64,000 bases of DNA from Methylobacterium sp. Leaf123 (lineage in GTDB: Bacteria; Pseudomonadota; Alphaproteobacteria; Rhizobiales; Beijerinckiaceae), in assembly GCF_001423405.1 (NCBI RefSeq), contig NZ_LMNS01000036.1, positions 124,001 through 188,000 on the forward strand, written 5' to 3'. Made by a program: the position numbers and the translations under genes. The notes under the pieces were generated by a model. That model ran no database searches. It saw only the letters and a list, made by a program, of their open reading frames with translations, and had not been told where the DNA came from. This document shows positions 1 to 8,352 of the stretch, piece by piece (the first letter of the stretch is position 1; each line of letters opens with the position of its first letter).

Positions 1-476
1 GCGATCTTCGAGGCGGCGTAGATGCTGCTGCCCCGCGGCGGGTAGCTCTCATCGAGTGGAAGCTGCGCGCCGTTCCCGTAGACGGCGGCGGTGCTGATGA
101 AGATGAGGCGGGCGACCGAATGCGCCGCACAGGCGGTCAGGACATTGCAGGTGCCGGTGACGTTCGCATCCGTGAAGGCCCGGAATGATCCACCGCCGCC
201 GCCACGCCCGGCGAGATGGAAGACGATCTGGGCGCCCGCCGCCGCCCGGACGACGGCCTCCTCATCCAAGAGATCGCCGTGCAGGACGCTGAAACGGCCG
301 GCGCGCTCCGGCTCGCGGTTCAGAGCCTGCATCCACCCGCTCGCCTCCGGATCGCGCATGAGGACGATGACCTCGGCTCCGAACGGGATCAGTGCCCGGA
401 CCAGATGCTGGCCCAGGAAGCCCGAACCCCCAGTGACGAGCACACGGACGCGCTCGAGCGGTTGCGGCGTAACCAT
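1..476 (-). CDS. NAD-dependent epimerase/dehydratase (SDR), 3' part missing
   Basis: The left edge of the window cuts this gene, so about 158 N-terminal residues are visible. The ATG at 476 opens with MVTPQPLERVRVLVTGG. The Rossmann loop TGGSGFLG lies near residues 15-22, and the catalytic YAASK (Tyr-xxx-Lys) sits right at the window edge. These features fit extended SDR enzymes that interconvert or dehydrate nucleotide sugars in the cytoplasm. It starts 9 bases after the stop of the upstream glycosyltransferase and is probably translated from the same message. The likely role is supplying an activated sugar to the neighbouring transferases. The substrate cannot be told from this part. Confidence 0.85.
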   Translation of the reverse strand, partial: MVTPQPLERVRVLVTGGSGFLGQHLVRALIPFGAEVIVLMRDPEASGWMQALNREPERAGRFSVLHGDLLDEEAVVRAAAGAQIVFHLAGRGGGGGSFRAFTDANVTGTCNVLTACAAHSVARLIFISTAAVYGNGAQLPLDESYPPRGSSIYAASKI

Positions 477-484
477 TCCGGTGC

Positions 485-2512
485 TCAAGCAGCAGCATCC
501 CGGCTGCCCGTGCGGGGGGAATCGAGCAGCCATTTCAGCAACAGCGGCGACAGGTCGGCCGGGTTGTGCAGTCTCGCATTGGCTTCGGCGGCAGGCCAGG
601 ACCAGCCGATCCGTTCGGTGCCACGCACGATGGGAGCGTCGGCGGCGAGGCGGCCATAGAGCTCGAGGAGGCCGCAATCTCCCATGGATTCGTCGATCAT
701 GAGGCGCTCGGTCCGGCGCACCAAGATCCCGCCGGGGCGTGCCCCCGGACCGATCAGAGTGCGAAGATCGAAAGCCTCGGCCGGGTGATCCCGCAGGATC
801 GATCCGAACGTGTCGAGTTCCGACCACAGGCCGATCGCAAGATCTGCATCCGGCGTCCCTTGCAGAGCCTGGAAGAGGTGGCGCAGGGCCACACCGTCAA
901 CGCTGTCGCCTGGATCGAGCAGCATGACCGCTGCAGCCTGCGATCGGTCGAACGCCTCGTTGATCGCCGCAGCCGTGTCCTTGCTCCCTGTGCGGACGAT
1001 CGCCGCGCCGGGATGGAAGCTGCGCAGGAGTTGCGGCAGCCCTTCGGGCTCCCGCCCTCCTTCGACCAGAATTGTCACCGCGAGGCCGTCGGCATTCGGC
1101 GTGCGCAAGGCCGTCAAGCTTCGTTCGAGTGCCCCTCGGTCACGCCCTGCCCGCAGAATGATCTCGATGTCGTTTCCGGCGGGCGGAGGCGCCACCGAGC
1201 GCCAAATCCGGGCAGGGGCCAAGTTTAGCGGATCGGCTGCGCGGGCACGTTCGAGGAGATCAGGGTCGGCGCGGCCCGACCCCGCCGGGGCCGAACCGAT
1301 CACGTCCACGAAGAAGTCGTTGCGGGGGGCGGGCCAACCCCCGGTCAGGATGGTCTTGCGCAGGTGCCGGCTCCGCGTCTCGTACTCACCGAGCAGACGC
1401 TTCAGTTTGGCCGCAGCGTCGGCCAGATCGTTGGGATCGATGATCGGCGGGGCGATGCCGGCATGGCGCGCCGTGAGGAAGGCTGCGGCGCCCGCTTGGT
1501 TCGACAGCAGGATCGGAGCCCCCGACATGGTCGCCTCAACCGCCACGTAGTTGAATGCGTCGGACCGGGACGGGATGACGAGCACCGACCGGCCACGGAA
1601 GGCGCGCGACCACAACTCCTCATGACTGATCTCGCCAAGATACTCGGCGGGGACCTGCCGTTCGCGGGCGAGTTCGAGGACCGTTTCGGACCAGCGCGGT
1701 CCCGAGGAGGCCCAGGGATTGTCCGGACCGCACAGATAGCAGTTCCGGTAGAGCGAGCGGGGAATCTGCGACGCGATCTCGATGAAGAGGTCGGGGCCCT
1801 TGTTCCGGTCGAGACGTCCGACGAACCAGAGATCGGGTGGTCCCTCCCCCGGCGGACGGGCAGCGGGCGGCGGCACCGTATCGAGGGCATCGTGCATGTC
1901 GATGACCGCCGAGGGCTTCGTCCGGTCGTTCTCGGCTGCATGGAGATCCGAGATCGTATAGCTCACGTCGGCTCCAGCGATGCAGCGCCGTTCCAGATCC
2001 TCGAGCCGCTCGACCACCGCCTCCGGAACTTCCGAGGCGTAGGCGTTGCGGTTGCTGACGCTCAGCCATCCGAGCATCCCCAGCGAGACCGTTCCGACGC
2101 CGATGCCGAAGGCGGCGAAGATCGGACGGATGAGATGCGCTACGGGGAAGAACGAGGGCACCTCGACGACGTCGAGGAACTGGCCCTGGAGTGGTACGGC
2201 GATCTGGATGACGATCGACGCGTAGAATAGCTCCTCAGAGCCTTCGATCTTCAGCGCAGCCAGGAGCCCCCAGGGAGAGAGAAAACGGTCGAAGCCGTAG
2301 GGGTTCGCATTGGCGGGAAGCCGGGATCGGACGTCACCTGCGAGGTCGCGGCCCCGCGATGGATAGACGAACGTCCAATCTGGATGCCGCTCGATCACGC
2401 GGCGGTAGAACGTCTGCCCGCCGCCGAGGGCGGAGTAGAAGTCGAAATCACAGATTAGCGCGCGGATCGGCCGGCGACCGGCCGGCGATCCGGCTGCGGC
2501 CGGTATCGTCAT
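485..2512 (-). CDS. glycosyltransferase: GT4-like body plus GT-A-like C-terminal module
   Basis: About 675 residues. I chose the ATG at 2512 because it forms an ATGA overlap with the upstream stop; a longer frame to 2644 runs through the upstream gene. Residues 1-430 are a retaining GT-B (GT4) enzyme: DLWFVGRLDRNKGPDLFIEI opens the nucleotide-binding domain and SRSDAFNYVAVEATMSGAPI is the E-x7-E-type donor-binding region. Residues 450-675 look like a weak GT-A fold, with NDIEIILRAGRDRGALERSL, then a DPGD in the DxD position, and PGGILVRRTERL later. A similar tail occurs in the protein at 4088-5413. Predicted role: sugar transfer in surface polysaccharide assembly. The sugar is unknown. Confidence 0.8.
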   Translation of the reverse strand: MTIPAAAGSPAGRRPIRALICDFDFYSALGGGQTFYRRVIERHPDWTFVYPSRGRDLAGDVRSRLPANANPYGFDRFLSPWGLLAALKIEGSEELFYASIVIQIAVPLQGQFLDVVEVPSFFPVAHLIRPIFAAFGIGVGTVSLGMLGWLSVSNRNAYASEVPEAVVERLEDLERRCIAGADVSYTISDLHAAENDRTKPSAVIDMHDALDTVPPPAARPPGEGPPDLWFVGRLDRNKGPDLFIEIASQIPRSLYRNCYLCGPDNPWASSGPRWSETVLELARERQVPAEYLGEISHEELWSRAFRGRSVLVIPSRSDAFNYVAVEATMSGAPILLSNQAGAAAFLTARHAGIAPPIIDPNDLADAAAKLKRLLGEYETRSRHLRKTILTGGWPAPRNDFFVDVIGSAPAGSGRADPDLLERARAADPLNLAPARIWRSVAPPPAGNDIEIILRAGRDRGALERSLTALRTPNADGLAVTILVEGGREPEGLPQLLRSFHPGAAIVRTGSKDTAAAINEAFDRSQAAAVMLLDPGDSVDGVALRHLFQALQGTPDADLAIGLWSELDTFGSILRDHPAEAFDLRTLIGPGARPGGILVRRTERLMIDESMGDCGLLELYGRLAADAPIVRGTERIGWSWPAAEANARLHNPADLSPLLLKWLLDSPRTGSRDAAA

Positions 2513-4104
2513 TTGAAAAGCCGCCATTTTTTCTTTGCAGGGATCGGGGCAGGCGCCATCTTCGTGGGAAGCGGGGCCGGCGCGAGGGCGACCGTATCGC
2601 TGGATGGCGGCTCGGCCTGAGGCGGCGCATCCGTCGTGGCCCATGTGAGATAGGCGCCCGGATAGAAGCCCGGTGCGGCTTCGGTCCGATGCAGGCGAGC
2701 ATGTTCAGATGCCCACTTCGTCCGGATCGCCCCAAGTTCGGCCACCACGGTGGCTGCCGTCGCCTCTGGAGGGAGGATCCACGTATAGGGCCGGCCTGCC
2801 AAGCGAAGGTTGAGACCGCAGGCGGCGCTGGCCAGGATCGGTAAACCCTGCGCCAGGGCCGCCGAGACCCTGAAGTCGAACGCCTCTGGAGCCGGGTTCG
2901 GGAACCAGACAAGATGTGGGCGCAGGACACAGGCCAGCCTATTGAGGTCGAGGCGATCGGCCAGGCCCAGATTCCGTAATCCGGCGGGAGATGCCGCCTG
3001 CGTCCCGTCGAGGCCGAAGAACCGCGGCGCGAGATCCCCGTTGCGGCTGGCCGCGACCGTCTCCTCCACGAGACCGCTCTCCGGCCCCGAGTCTCCGCCC
3101 CAGATCAGGATGCGCAGGGCCTCATCCGCATCGAGCCGGGCCGGGTGCACGCGGAACAGGTTGGGCTTGCGCGCTTCCGGATCGAGGCCGGTCGCGATCG
3201 TCTGTCCCGGCAACCCGGCGCGCAGGGCGCTCAGCATCGCATCGCTGCAGGCGACGACACGGGCCGCCTTCCGCGCGAGCGCCTGCATTTCCCCGTTTGC
3301 ATCACCTTGTTCCGAAGGGACGCGCATTGGGGTGAGATCGAAGGGGCGATCGAGCGCCTTCAGGACCGTCCGCACGGTGGGCCGGAACTGGGTTGCGAGC
3401 ATGTCGATCCGTTGGATTCGCAAGATCCGCGCAGCCGATGCCAGCGCCGTGTCGGACATTCGCACCGTCACAGCATCCGACGTGTTGGGGAGACCGGACG
3501 ACAGGGTGAGTCGCCCGGCCTCAAGCCAGCCGAGAAGGACATGAACCCGGCGGCGGACGCTCTCCTGAAGATGAGCGGCGAACCGCTCCGCGAATTCGTC
3601 CCGCTCTTCCAGCAGCAACAGTAGGATCGGCCGGCTTGGATGCAGGCTCTCAAGTAGCCGTTCCATGTTCTCGCGCTCGGCCATAGCGGTGGCGGTCGCG
3701 AGCGGCCCGAGCGCCAGGCCGACCGGGATGCCTTGTAAAGCTTCCGGCGAAATCTCGGCGACCTTTTCCCAGGCGAAGCCGTAGCGCTCGAACTGCGCCG
3801 CATCGACGACGAGATGCCGGGTCTCCTGACCGAGCTCCGAGCTGACCACGAGGTAGACCGACTCGCTTTCCGTTGCGCGCACGAGCCGGCTGCCGGGACC
3901 GAGTACGCTCCCCTCCAACAGCTCTGCGCAATCCGGGGAGGCCCGAAAGTCGTCGTCGCGGAAGATTGCCCGCAGGACGTCGATACCCGTGATGTAGTGG
4001 CGCTGATCGCCGAAGACGAGCCAGATCTGATGCTCGCCGGGAACTTGGACGCGCAGACCGTCTAGGTGGGACGCGTCGGGGAGCGGATCAGGCTGCGGCG
4101 ACAT
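2509..4104 (-). CDS. glycosyltransferase-like protein with tandem KRRxI-like N-terminal domains
   Basis: About 531 residues from ATG 4104 (MSPQPDPLPD), overlapping the upstream gene by 17 bases; an ATG at 4143 is possible. Two short related domains lie at the N-terminus. The first has QIWLVFGDQRHYI and the second has VYLVVSSELGQETRHLVV followed by ERYGFAWEKVAEI. This resembles the 'VYLI..GKKRHI..F..YGF.W..V' module found in some surface-associated proteins. The rest (about 130-500) looks GT-B-like, with RILIWGGDSGPESG and SAALAQGLPILASAACGLNL in the C-terminal half. The last 50 residues are rich in Pro, Ala and Lys and end in KKKWRLFK. The transferase call rests on fold-like motifs and context. 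Confidence 0.6.
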   Translation of the reverse strand: MSPQPDPLPDASHLDGLRVQVPGEHQIWLVFGDQRHYITGIDVLRAIFRDDDFRASPDCAELLEGSVLGPGSRLVRATESESVYLVVSSELGQETRHLVVDAAQFERYGFAWEKVAEISPEALQGIPVGLALGPLATATAMAERENMERLLESLHPSRPILLLLLEERDEFAERFAAHLQESVRRRVHVLLGWLEAGRLTLSSGLPNTSDAVTVRMSDTALASAARILRIQRIDMLATQFRPTVRTVLKALDRPFDLTPMRVPSEQGDANGEMQALARKAARVVACSDAMLSALRAGLPGQTIATGLDPEARKPNLFRVHPARLDADEALRILIWGGDSGPESGLVEETVAASRNGDLAPRFFGLDGTQAASPAGLRNLGLADRLDLNRLACVLRPHLVWFPNPAPEAFDFRVSAALAQGLPILASAACGLNLRLAGRPYTWILPPEATAATVVAELGAIRTKWASEHARLHRTEAAPGFYPGAYLTWATTDAPPQAEPPSSDTVALAPAPLPTKMAPAPIPAKKKWRLFK

Positions 4105-5413
4105 TGAGCCGGTTCGACATGCCGAGGGAGGAGATGAAGTCACTGCGGGTCTCGACGGCTCGGGTCAAGGCGGCGGAGAGGGCGTTGCGACGCACGATGA
4201 GGCCGGACAAGGGACCGAGCGGATGCGCGCCCGACTCGGATCTCACCATCTGCGGGATGGCGGTGCCATCGAGGGCCGGATCACGCAGGAGGTGGGCAAT
4301 CGCCGACCAGAAAGCGGAGACGGACACATCATGGGGAAGGAAGGCGAAGATCGGAGTATCGAATTCGGCAAGGGCGCGGGCGGCCAGATCCTTCGGATCG
4401 ACCGGGGCGCCGATGACGTCGCCGGAGAGTTTATCTGAAAGCGAGTCGGCGATGAGCAGGGAATGCTGGTCGGGTGATGCATCCACGAGGAGGAAAGCGA
4501 GATCGAGGCCGCTGCTGGTAAGTTCGACTTTCGCGAGCGCTGCCTCATGCGGGCTGCGGCTGCCGAGAACTACGCCGACGGATATTGTCGCCGCCCGCCG
4601 GCGGATTAGCGCGTCGGCACCTTGCTTGGCGCTGTCGTAGCCGGTGATCTGGAGGAAGTCGCGGGCGCGCAGGAGGAACGCCATCTCCGAACCGGAATGC
4701 GCGCGTGCCTGCTCCTCCGGCACCTGCTCCAGCATCTCCATCCAGAGAAGGTTCGCCTCCTCGATATGGCGACGCCCCCGCGATCCCTGTCCCTCATGAA
4801 CCCGGTGCCGAACCAGAGCACCGGGCACGTAGATGAAGGGGTAGTGCAGCGCGAGTCGCCACCACAACTCGTAGTCCTGGGTCGTCGGCAGTCCGATGTC
4901 GAAGCTGCCGTGGCGCTCAAGGAGAGCCCGGTCGAGCAGGATGGTGCAGCCGTTGATGCGGCCTTCGAGGATCGCCCAGAGCGGCTGATCGCTGCGATAG
5001 CCCGATCCGGTCTCGATCTCGGCCAGGACGGTGCCGTCTTCGCTCATCGTGGCGTAGCCGCCGAAGATCACGCAGGCGGCGGGCTGCGCCGCAAGGGCCT
5101 TCATCTGCACCTCGACCTTTCGCGGATCGTAGATGTCGTCGTGGCTGAGCCAGCTCAGATACCGGCCGGTCATCGCGGCGATGCCGGTGTTGAGAGCCGC
5201 GCCGACACCGCCATTCTCCCGGCGCAGATAGCGGATCCGGTCACCGAAGGAGCGGCAGACCCGCTCGGTATGGCCGTCGTCTTCCGATCCGTCGTCGACG
5301 ACGAGCACCTCGATCGCCGGCCAGGTCTGCGCGAGCGCGCTCTCGATGGCCTGGGTCAGGAACGGCCCGCCATTGTAGACGGGGATGAGGATCGTCACAG
5401 TCTCGGTGGACAT
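4088..5413 (-). CDS. family 2 glycosyltransferase with extra C-terminal domain
   Basis: 441 residues. The N-terminal 240 residues are a clear GT2 enzyme (GT-A fold): VTILIPVYNGGPFLTQAIES at the start, VVDDGSEDDG, SWLSHDDIYDPRKVE as the DxD-type metal site, and QDYELWWRLALHYPF as the acceptor-side ED/W motif. It would transfer a sugar from a nucleotide donor at the inner face of the membrane. Residues 265-441 form a second, degenerate GT-A-like segment (FAFLPHDVSVSAFWSAI, then SGLIVRRNAL) that resembles the tail of the protein at 485-2512. The gene begins 4 bases after the upstream stop. Confidence 0.88.
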   Translation of the reverse strand: MSTETVTILIPVYNGGPFLTQAIESALAQTWPAIEVLVVDDGSEDDGHTERVCRSFGDRIRYLRRENGGVGAALNTGIAAMTGRYLSWLSHDDIYDPRKVEVQMKALAAQPAACVIFGGYATMSEDGTVLAEIETGSGYRSDQPLWAILEGRINGCTILLDRALLERHGSFDIGLPTTQDYELWWRLALHYPFIYVPGALVRHRVHEGQGSRGRRHIEEANLLWMEMLEQVPEEQARAHSGSEMAFLLRARDFLQITGYDSAKQGADALIRRRAATISVGVVLGSRSPHEAALAKVELTSSGLDLAFLLVDASPDQHSLLIADSLSDKLSGDVIGAPVDPKDLAARALAEFDTPIFAFLPHDVSVSAFWSAIAHLLRDPALDGTAIPQMVRSESGAHPLGPLSGLIVRRNALSAALTRAVETRSDFISSLGMSNRLNVAAA

Positions 5414-5416
5414 GGT

Positions 5417-6682
5417 TCAGGCGGCCGGCGCGGCGTTTCGGGGGGCGTCGCCCAACATGTGGCGATAGATCGCTCGTACGGTCGCGCTGTTGCGGCCGAC
5501 GTCCCAGCGCTCCTCCACGTGGGCTCGGTTGCGCGTGGCGGCGGCATCGACCAACGTGTCGTCCGACGCGGCCCGCACGAGAGCCTCGGATAGTCCGTTC
5601 ACGTCGTGGGGATCGACGATGATGCCATCGCGGCCGCTCTGAACCCACTCGCAGGCGCAGGAAGTCGTCGCCTTAATTGGGAAGGCGCCGTAGCACATTG
5701 CTTCGAGAAGGGTCGTGCCGATCCCGTCCGAGATCCCGATGCCAACGACAATGCGCGCTTCGGCGACCCGGCCGAGGGCTTCCTCGTGGGTTGGGGCGTA
5801 GGGGACCGGTGCGATGTCGAGCCCGTCCGATTCTGCCATGGCCCGCATCATCTCCAGCATCGCCGCGGAGCAGAACTGGACCCGGATGCGGTGGCCGCGC
5901 AGGGCTGGCGCAGCGAGGTGCAGAGCGGACAGGATGTGCATCCCACGACCCGACCAACCATGATAGCCCTTCACCAGGATGGTGTCGCGCTGCGACGGGG
6001 GGGCGAGCTGGTCGAGCGCCGGGATCGTGCTGAAATCGATACCGCCGGAGGCCGGCATTGGGTCGAAGGCGTGCCCTTTTAGACCGAGCCGGCGCGCCAG
6101 CGGCACGTCACGTCGGCATTCCGCCAGATAGCCGTCGATGGCACCCACCAGTTCGAGCACGACCGACCGGTGCGCGGGCAGGCGGTGGTAGAGATAGATG
6201 TCGCTCCCCCAGTTCGACAGGAGCCAGGGCGGCATAGCGCTTCCAAGATACCGCTTGGCGCCGAGGGCGAGATAGCCCGCAAGCTGAATTTCCATCGTGT
6301 GCACCAGATCCGGCCGCAGCGTCCGGATGGCGGCGATCAGCTCGTCGGGCAGGGTCAGACTCGGGTTCGTTTCAATGCCGAGGGAAGCAGGAAACAGCCG
6401 ACCGGCCGCCCGCTCCGACTTCCACGTGGCATAGCGTTCACCGTCGGATTTGCCGAGTTGGAAAACGCCAACCTCGCCCGGTTCCAAGGCTTCGACGTCG
6501 CTGAGGCCGGCGACGAGGGACCAAGGTCGGAGTTCCGGTGCCGGTTGCTCAGTATGGACTGGAAAGACGACGATGCGTGCGAAATCCCCGCGCAGCATGT
6601 TGATCCAGCGCGCAACATGCACGCTGTTCTGCATTCCGACGATGAGGATGATGGGAGGGCGTCCCGCTGCGCGCTCGGTCAT
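5417..6682 (-). CDS. GT-B glycosyltransferase (GT4-like)
   Basis: 421 residues. The N-terminal domain opens with IILIVGMQNSVHVARWINML, typical of GT4 enzymes. The second domain begins near residue 230 with RDTILVKGYHGWSGRGMHIL and contains ISDGIGTTLLEAMCYGAFPI, the acidic EAM motif of the donor-binding site. It should be a cytoplasmic, membrane-associated sugar transferase for surface polysaccharide. The ATG shares an ATGA with the stop of the preceding small gene, so the two are probably translationally coupled. That small gene encodes what looks like only the second half of a related enzyme. Confidence 0.85.
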   Translation of the reverse strand: MTERAAGRPPIILIVGMQNSVHVARWINMLRGDFARIVVFPVHTEQPAPELRPWSLVAGLSDVEALEPGEVGVFQLGKSDGERYATWKSERAAGRLFPASLGIETNPSLTLPDELIAAIRTLRPDLVHTMEIQLAGYLALGAKRYLGSAMPPWLLSNWGSDIYLYHRLPAHRSVVLELVGAIDGYLAECRRDVPLARRLGLKGHAFDPMPASGGIDFSTIPALDQLAPPSQRDTILVKGYHGWSGRGMHILSALHLAAPALRGHRIRVQFCSAAMLEMMRAMAESDGLDIAPVPYAPTHEEALGRVAEARIVVGIGISDGIGTTLLEAMCYGAFPIKATTSCACEWVQSGRDGIIVDPHDVNGLSEALVRAASDDTLVDAAATRNRAHVEERWDVGRNSATVRAIYRHMLGDAPRNAAPAA

Positions 6683-7113
6683 CGCATGCGCTCGATCAGG
6701 TGTTGGGCGAACAGAGCCGGATCGTGCGCCGGTTGTAGGAGCGCCAATTGCTCGCTTGTTGCCGATTCAGGGAGGAACTGGAGGGCGAGGAGAAGCGGAA
6801 CCTTGAAGAACTTTGCTTCTGCGACGTGCAGCCCATCCAGGCTGTTGAAGCGAATGGCGGCGTACAGGCTGGCGCCGGCAAACATCGAGTCGCCGCCGTA
6901 CTCGCTCAGATCGGAGGGGATGCGGACGTCGAGGCCGGTTTCCCAATGCAGAAGATCGACGGCGCCCCGCACGGCCGGGCTATCTACGTCGATAAAGCGA
7001 ATCTCGGTGTCGGCAAGTTCGGAGCGGCACTTATAAAGTGAAGATATGACAAGCAGGGATCGTCCCTGTTTGTCTTCTAGCCCATCAATTACGATCAGCC
7101 TCTTCTTCGCCAT
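6679..7113 (-). CDS. orphan C-terminal half of a GT-B glycosyltransferase
   Basis: 144 residues from ATG 7113 (MAKKRLIVIDGLEDKQGR). The frame stays open upstream to 7206, but those 31 residues look unrelated. The order of motifs matches the second half of GT4 enzymes such as the next gene: an opening beta strand like TILVKGYHGWSGR, a middle segment ending FIDVDSP, and SLDGLHVAEAKFFKVPLLL in place of the usual DG..(S/T)..LEAMA-GxFPI. No N-terminal acceptor domain is visible upstream. Codon use is less GC-rich than in neighbours (GTA, ATT, CTA and TTA codons occur), suggesting separate origin. It is either a decayed gene or a stand-alone subunit; it is first in the cluster. Confidence 0.55.
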   Translation of the reverse strand: MAKKRLIVIDGLEDKQGRSLLVISSLYKCRSELADTEIRFIDVDSPAVRGAVDLLHWETGLDVRIPSDLSEYGGDSMFAGASLYAAIRFNSLDGLHVAEAKFFKVPLLLALQFLPESATSEQLALLQPAHDPALFAQHLIERMR

Positions 7114-8152
7114 TATACTGGATCTATTTCTGAATAGGTGTTCAACCAAGTCTTTATGCTTGCGTCTAGCAGGTGGGTTGCGGCTTGGCAAGCCGTGCGG
7201 GCACACCGCTCAGGTCAACGCTCAAAGTTGGCGATTTTGGCATTTCAGCCTGCGTGAAGCGTAACGTGCCCACGTGCGACGATGCCGTGCTGCCTTATCT
7301 CGCGACCGTCATCGCTAGCCGGATGGCCTCGGCCACGTGATCAGCCTGGCATGGAGAGCTGGTTGCGGAGATGGAGTGGTGCAGGAGGCAGGCTTCCGTT
7401 CGACGGACTGGTAGCCGCATCATAGTCCTGGGGAGCAGGTGTGATGCAATCGGGTGGGGAGTATCCGAGATCGCACTGGGCCTCTGCCTCTCTTACGGCA
7501 TTTCTGCCGGAGATCCTCCGGCACCGCAGTCCGGATAGGGTCTGGATCGAAGTGCGAGCCTACCGCAGGAGATACGCATCCGCGGCAGGATTGTCCGGCG
7601 CCTGAGAAGGAGACTCGGCCGCGTAGGCGGTGTGCTGCCTATAGTGCTTATCGAGGCTCCTTGCCGAGGTTCTTGGGCGGCGCTGACTCAGCCTGAAAAA
7701 GAGCCGAAACCTTCGAAAGTGTTGGTCGGCGATACGCTCGCCTTCTGATGGCGTTCAATTGCGTCCGATTCGTCGGCAACGGGGCGATCGGACGTGCAGT
7801 CAAGATTTCCTGGGTAGTTCTGGTCAGAGACAAAGGCGAGCGGCGCAGTCGTGCGATCGGGCTGCTTGTCTATGGTCATCCAAACTCCTCGAAGAATCAG
7901 CCAGCGATATGGCCGAGCTTGGGGATAGTCCTTTCAGGCCGATTTGCAAAGCGCGGCGTTCTTGCCGGGCAACGGGCCGAACTTTACCCGAAGACGCCGG
8001 TCCCTCTGAAACGCGCCCGGCACCACCAGCGGCTGACTTCCAATCGTCCCGCGACGGCTTGCCAGAACACCATCGATGCGGTGGCTCAGCTCGCCTCCTC
8101 CCGTTAGGGAGGGAGGATTAATTGTAACTGTGAAGTGTGAAAAAGAGACGAA
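7114..8152. other. gene-poor stretch left of the tRNA genes
   Basis: About 1 kb with no recognisable protein family on either strand. The only candidate is the short minus-strand reading frame at 7688-7879. The promoter of the glycosyltransferase cluster should lie at the left end, where base composition is more AT-rich (about 7060-7170), but I cannot place -35/-10 boxes with confidence. Confidence 0.5.
7688..7879 (-). CDS. possible small protein, unknown
   Basis: A 63-residue frame (MTIDKQPDRTTAPLAFVSDQ at the start). The only support beyond its being open is a good ribosome-binding site, GAGGAG six bases before the ATG. There is no membrane segment, signal peptide or known motif. It sits alone in a gene-poor stretch. 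It may be real or chance. Confidence 0.22.
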   Translation of the reverse strand: MTIDKQPDRTTAPLAFVSDQNYPGNLDCTSDRPVADESDAIERHQKASVSPTNTFEGFGSFSG

Positions 8153-8229
8153 TGGCGCGCCCGAAAGGATTCGAACCTCTGACCCCCAGATTCGTAGTCT
8201 GGTGCTCTATCCAGCTGAGCTACGGGCGC
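8153..8229 (-). tRNA. tRNA-Arg (anticodon ACG)
   Basis: On the minus strand the sequence folds as a 77-base tRNA with CCA encoded at 8153-8155. The acceptor stem is GCGCCCG paired with CGGGCGC and the discriminator is G. The anticodon arm is CCAGA-CTACGAA-TCTGG, giving anticodon ACG; A34 would be changed to inosine by TadA, whose gene is at 21038-21481. The T arm holds GGTTCGAATCC. It lies 46 bases downstream of tRNA-Pro and may be co-transcribed. Confidence 0.96.
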
Positions 8230-8275
8230 CTTTTTTAACGTCTCGACGCCCTTATGGGGCGTTCCTCTTCTTGCT

Positions 8276-8352
8276 TGGTCGGAGTGGCAGGATTTGAACC
8301 TGCGACCCCCACGTCCCGAACGTGGTGCGCTACCAGACTGCGCTACACTCCG
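8276..8352 (-). tRNA. tRNA-Pro (anticodon CGG)
   Basis: A 77-base minus-strand cloverleaf with encoded CCA at 8276-8278. The acceptor stem is CGGAGTG paired with CACTCCG. The anticodon arm is CCACG-TTCGGGA-CGTGG (anticodon CGG) and the T arm contains GGTTCAAATCC. It begins about 110 bases from an AT-rich island at 8470-8525 that could hold its promoter. Confidence 0.96.
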
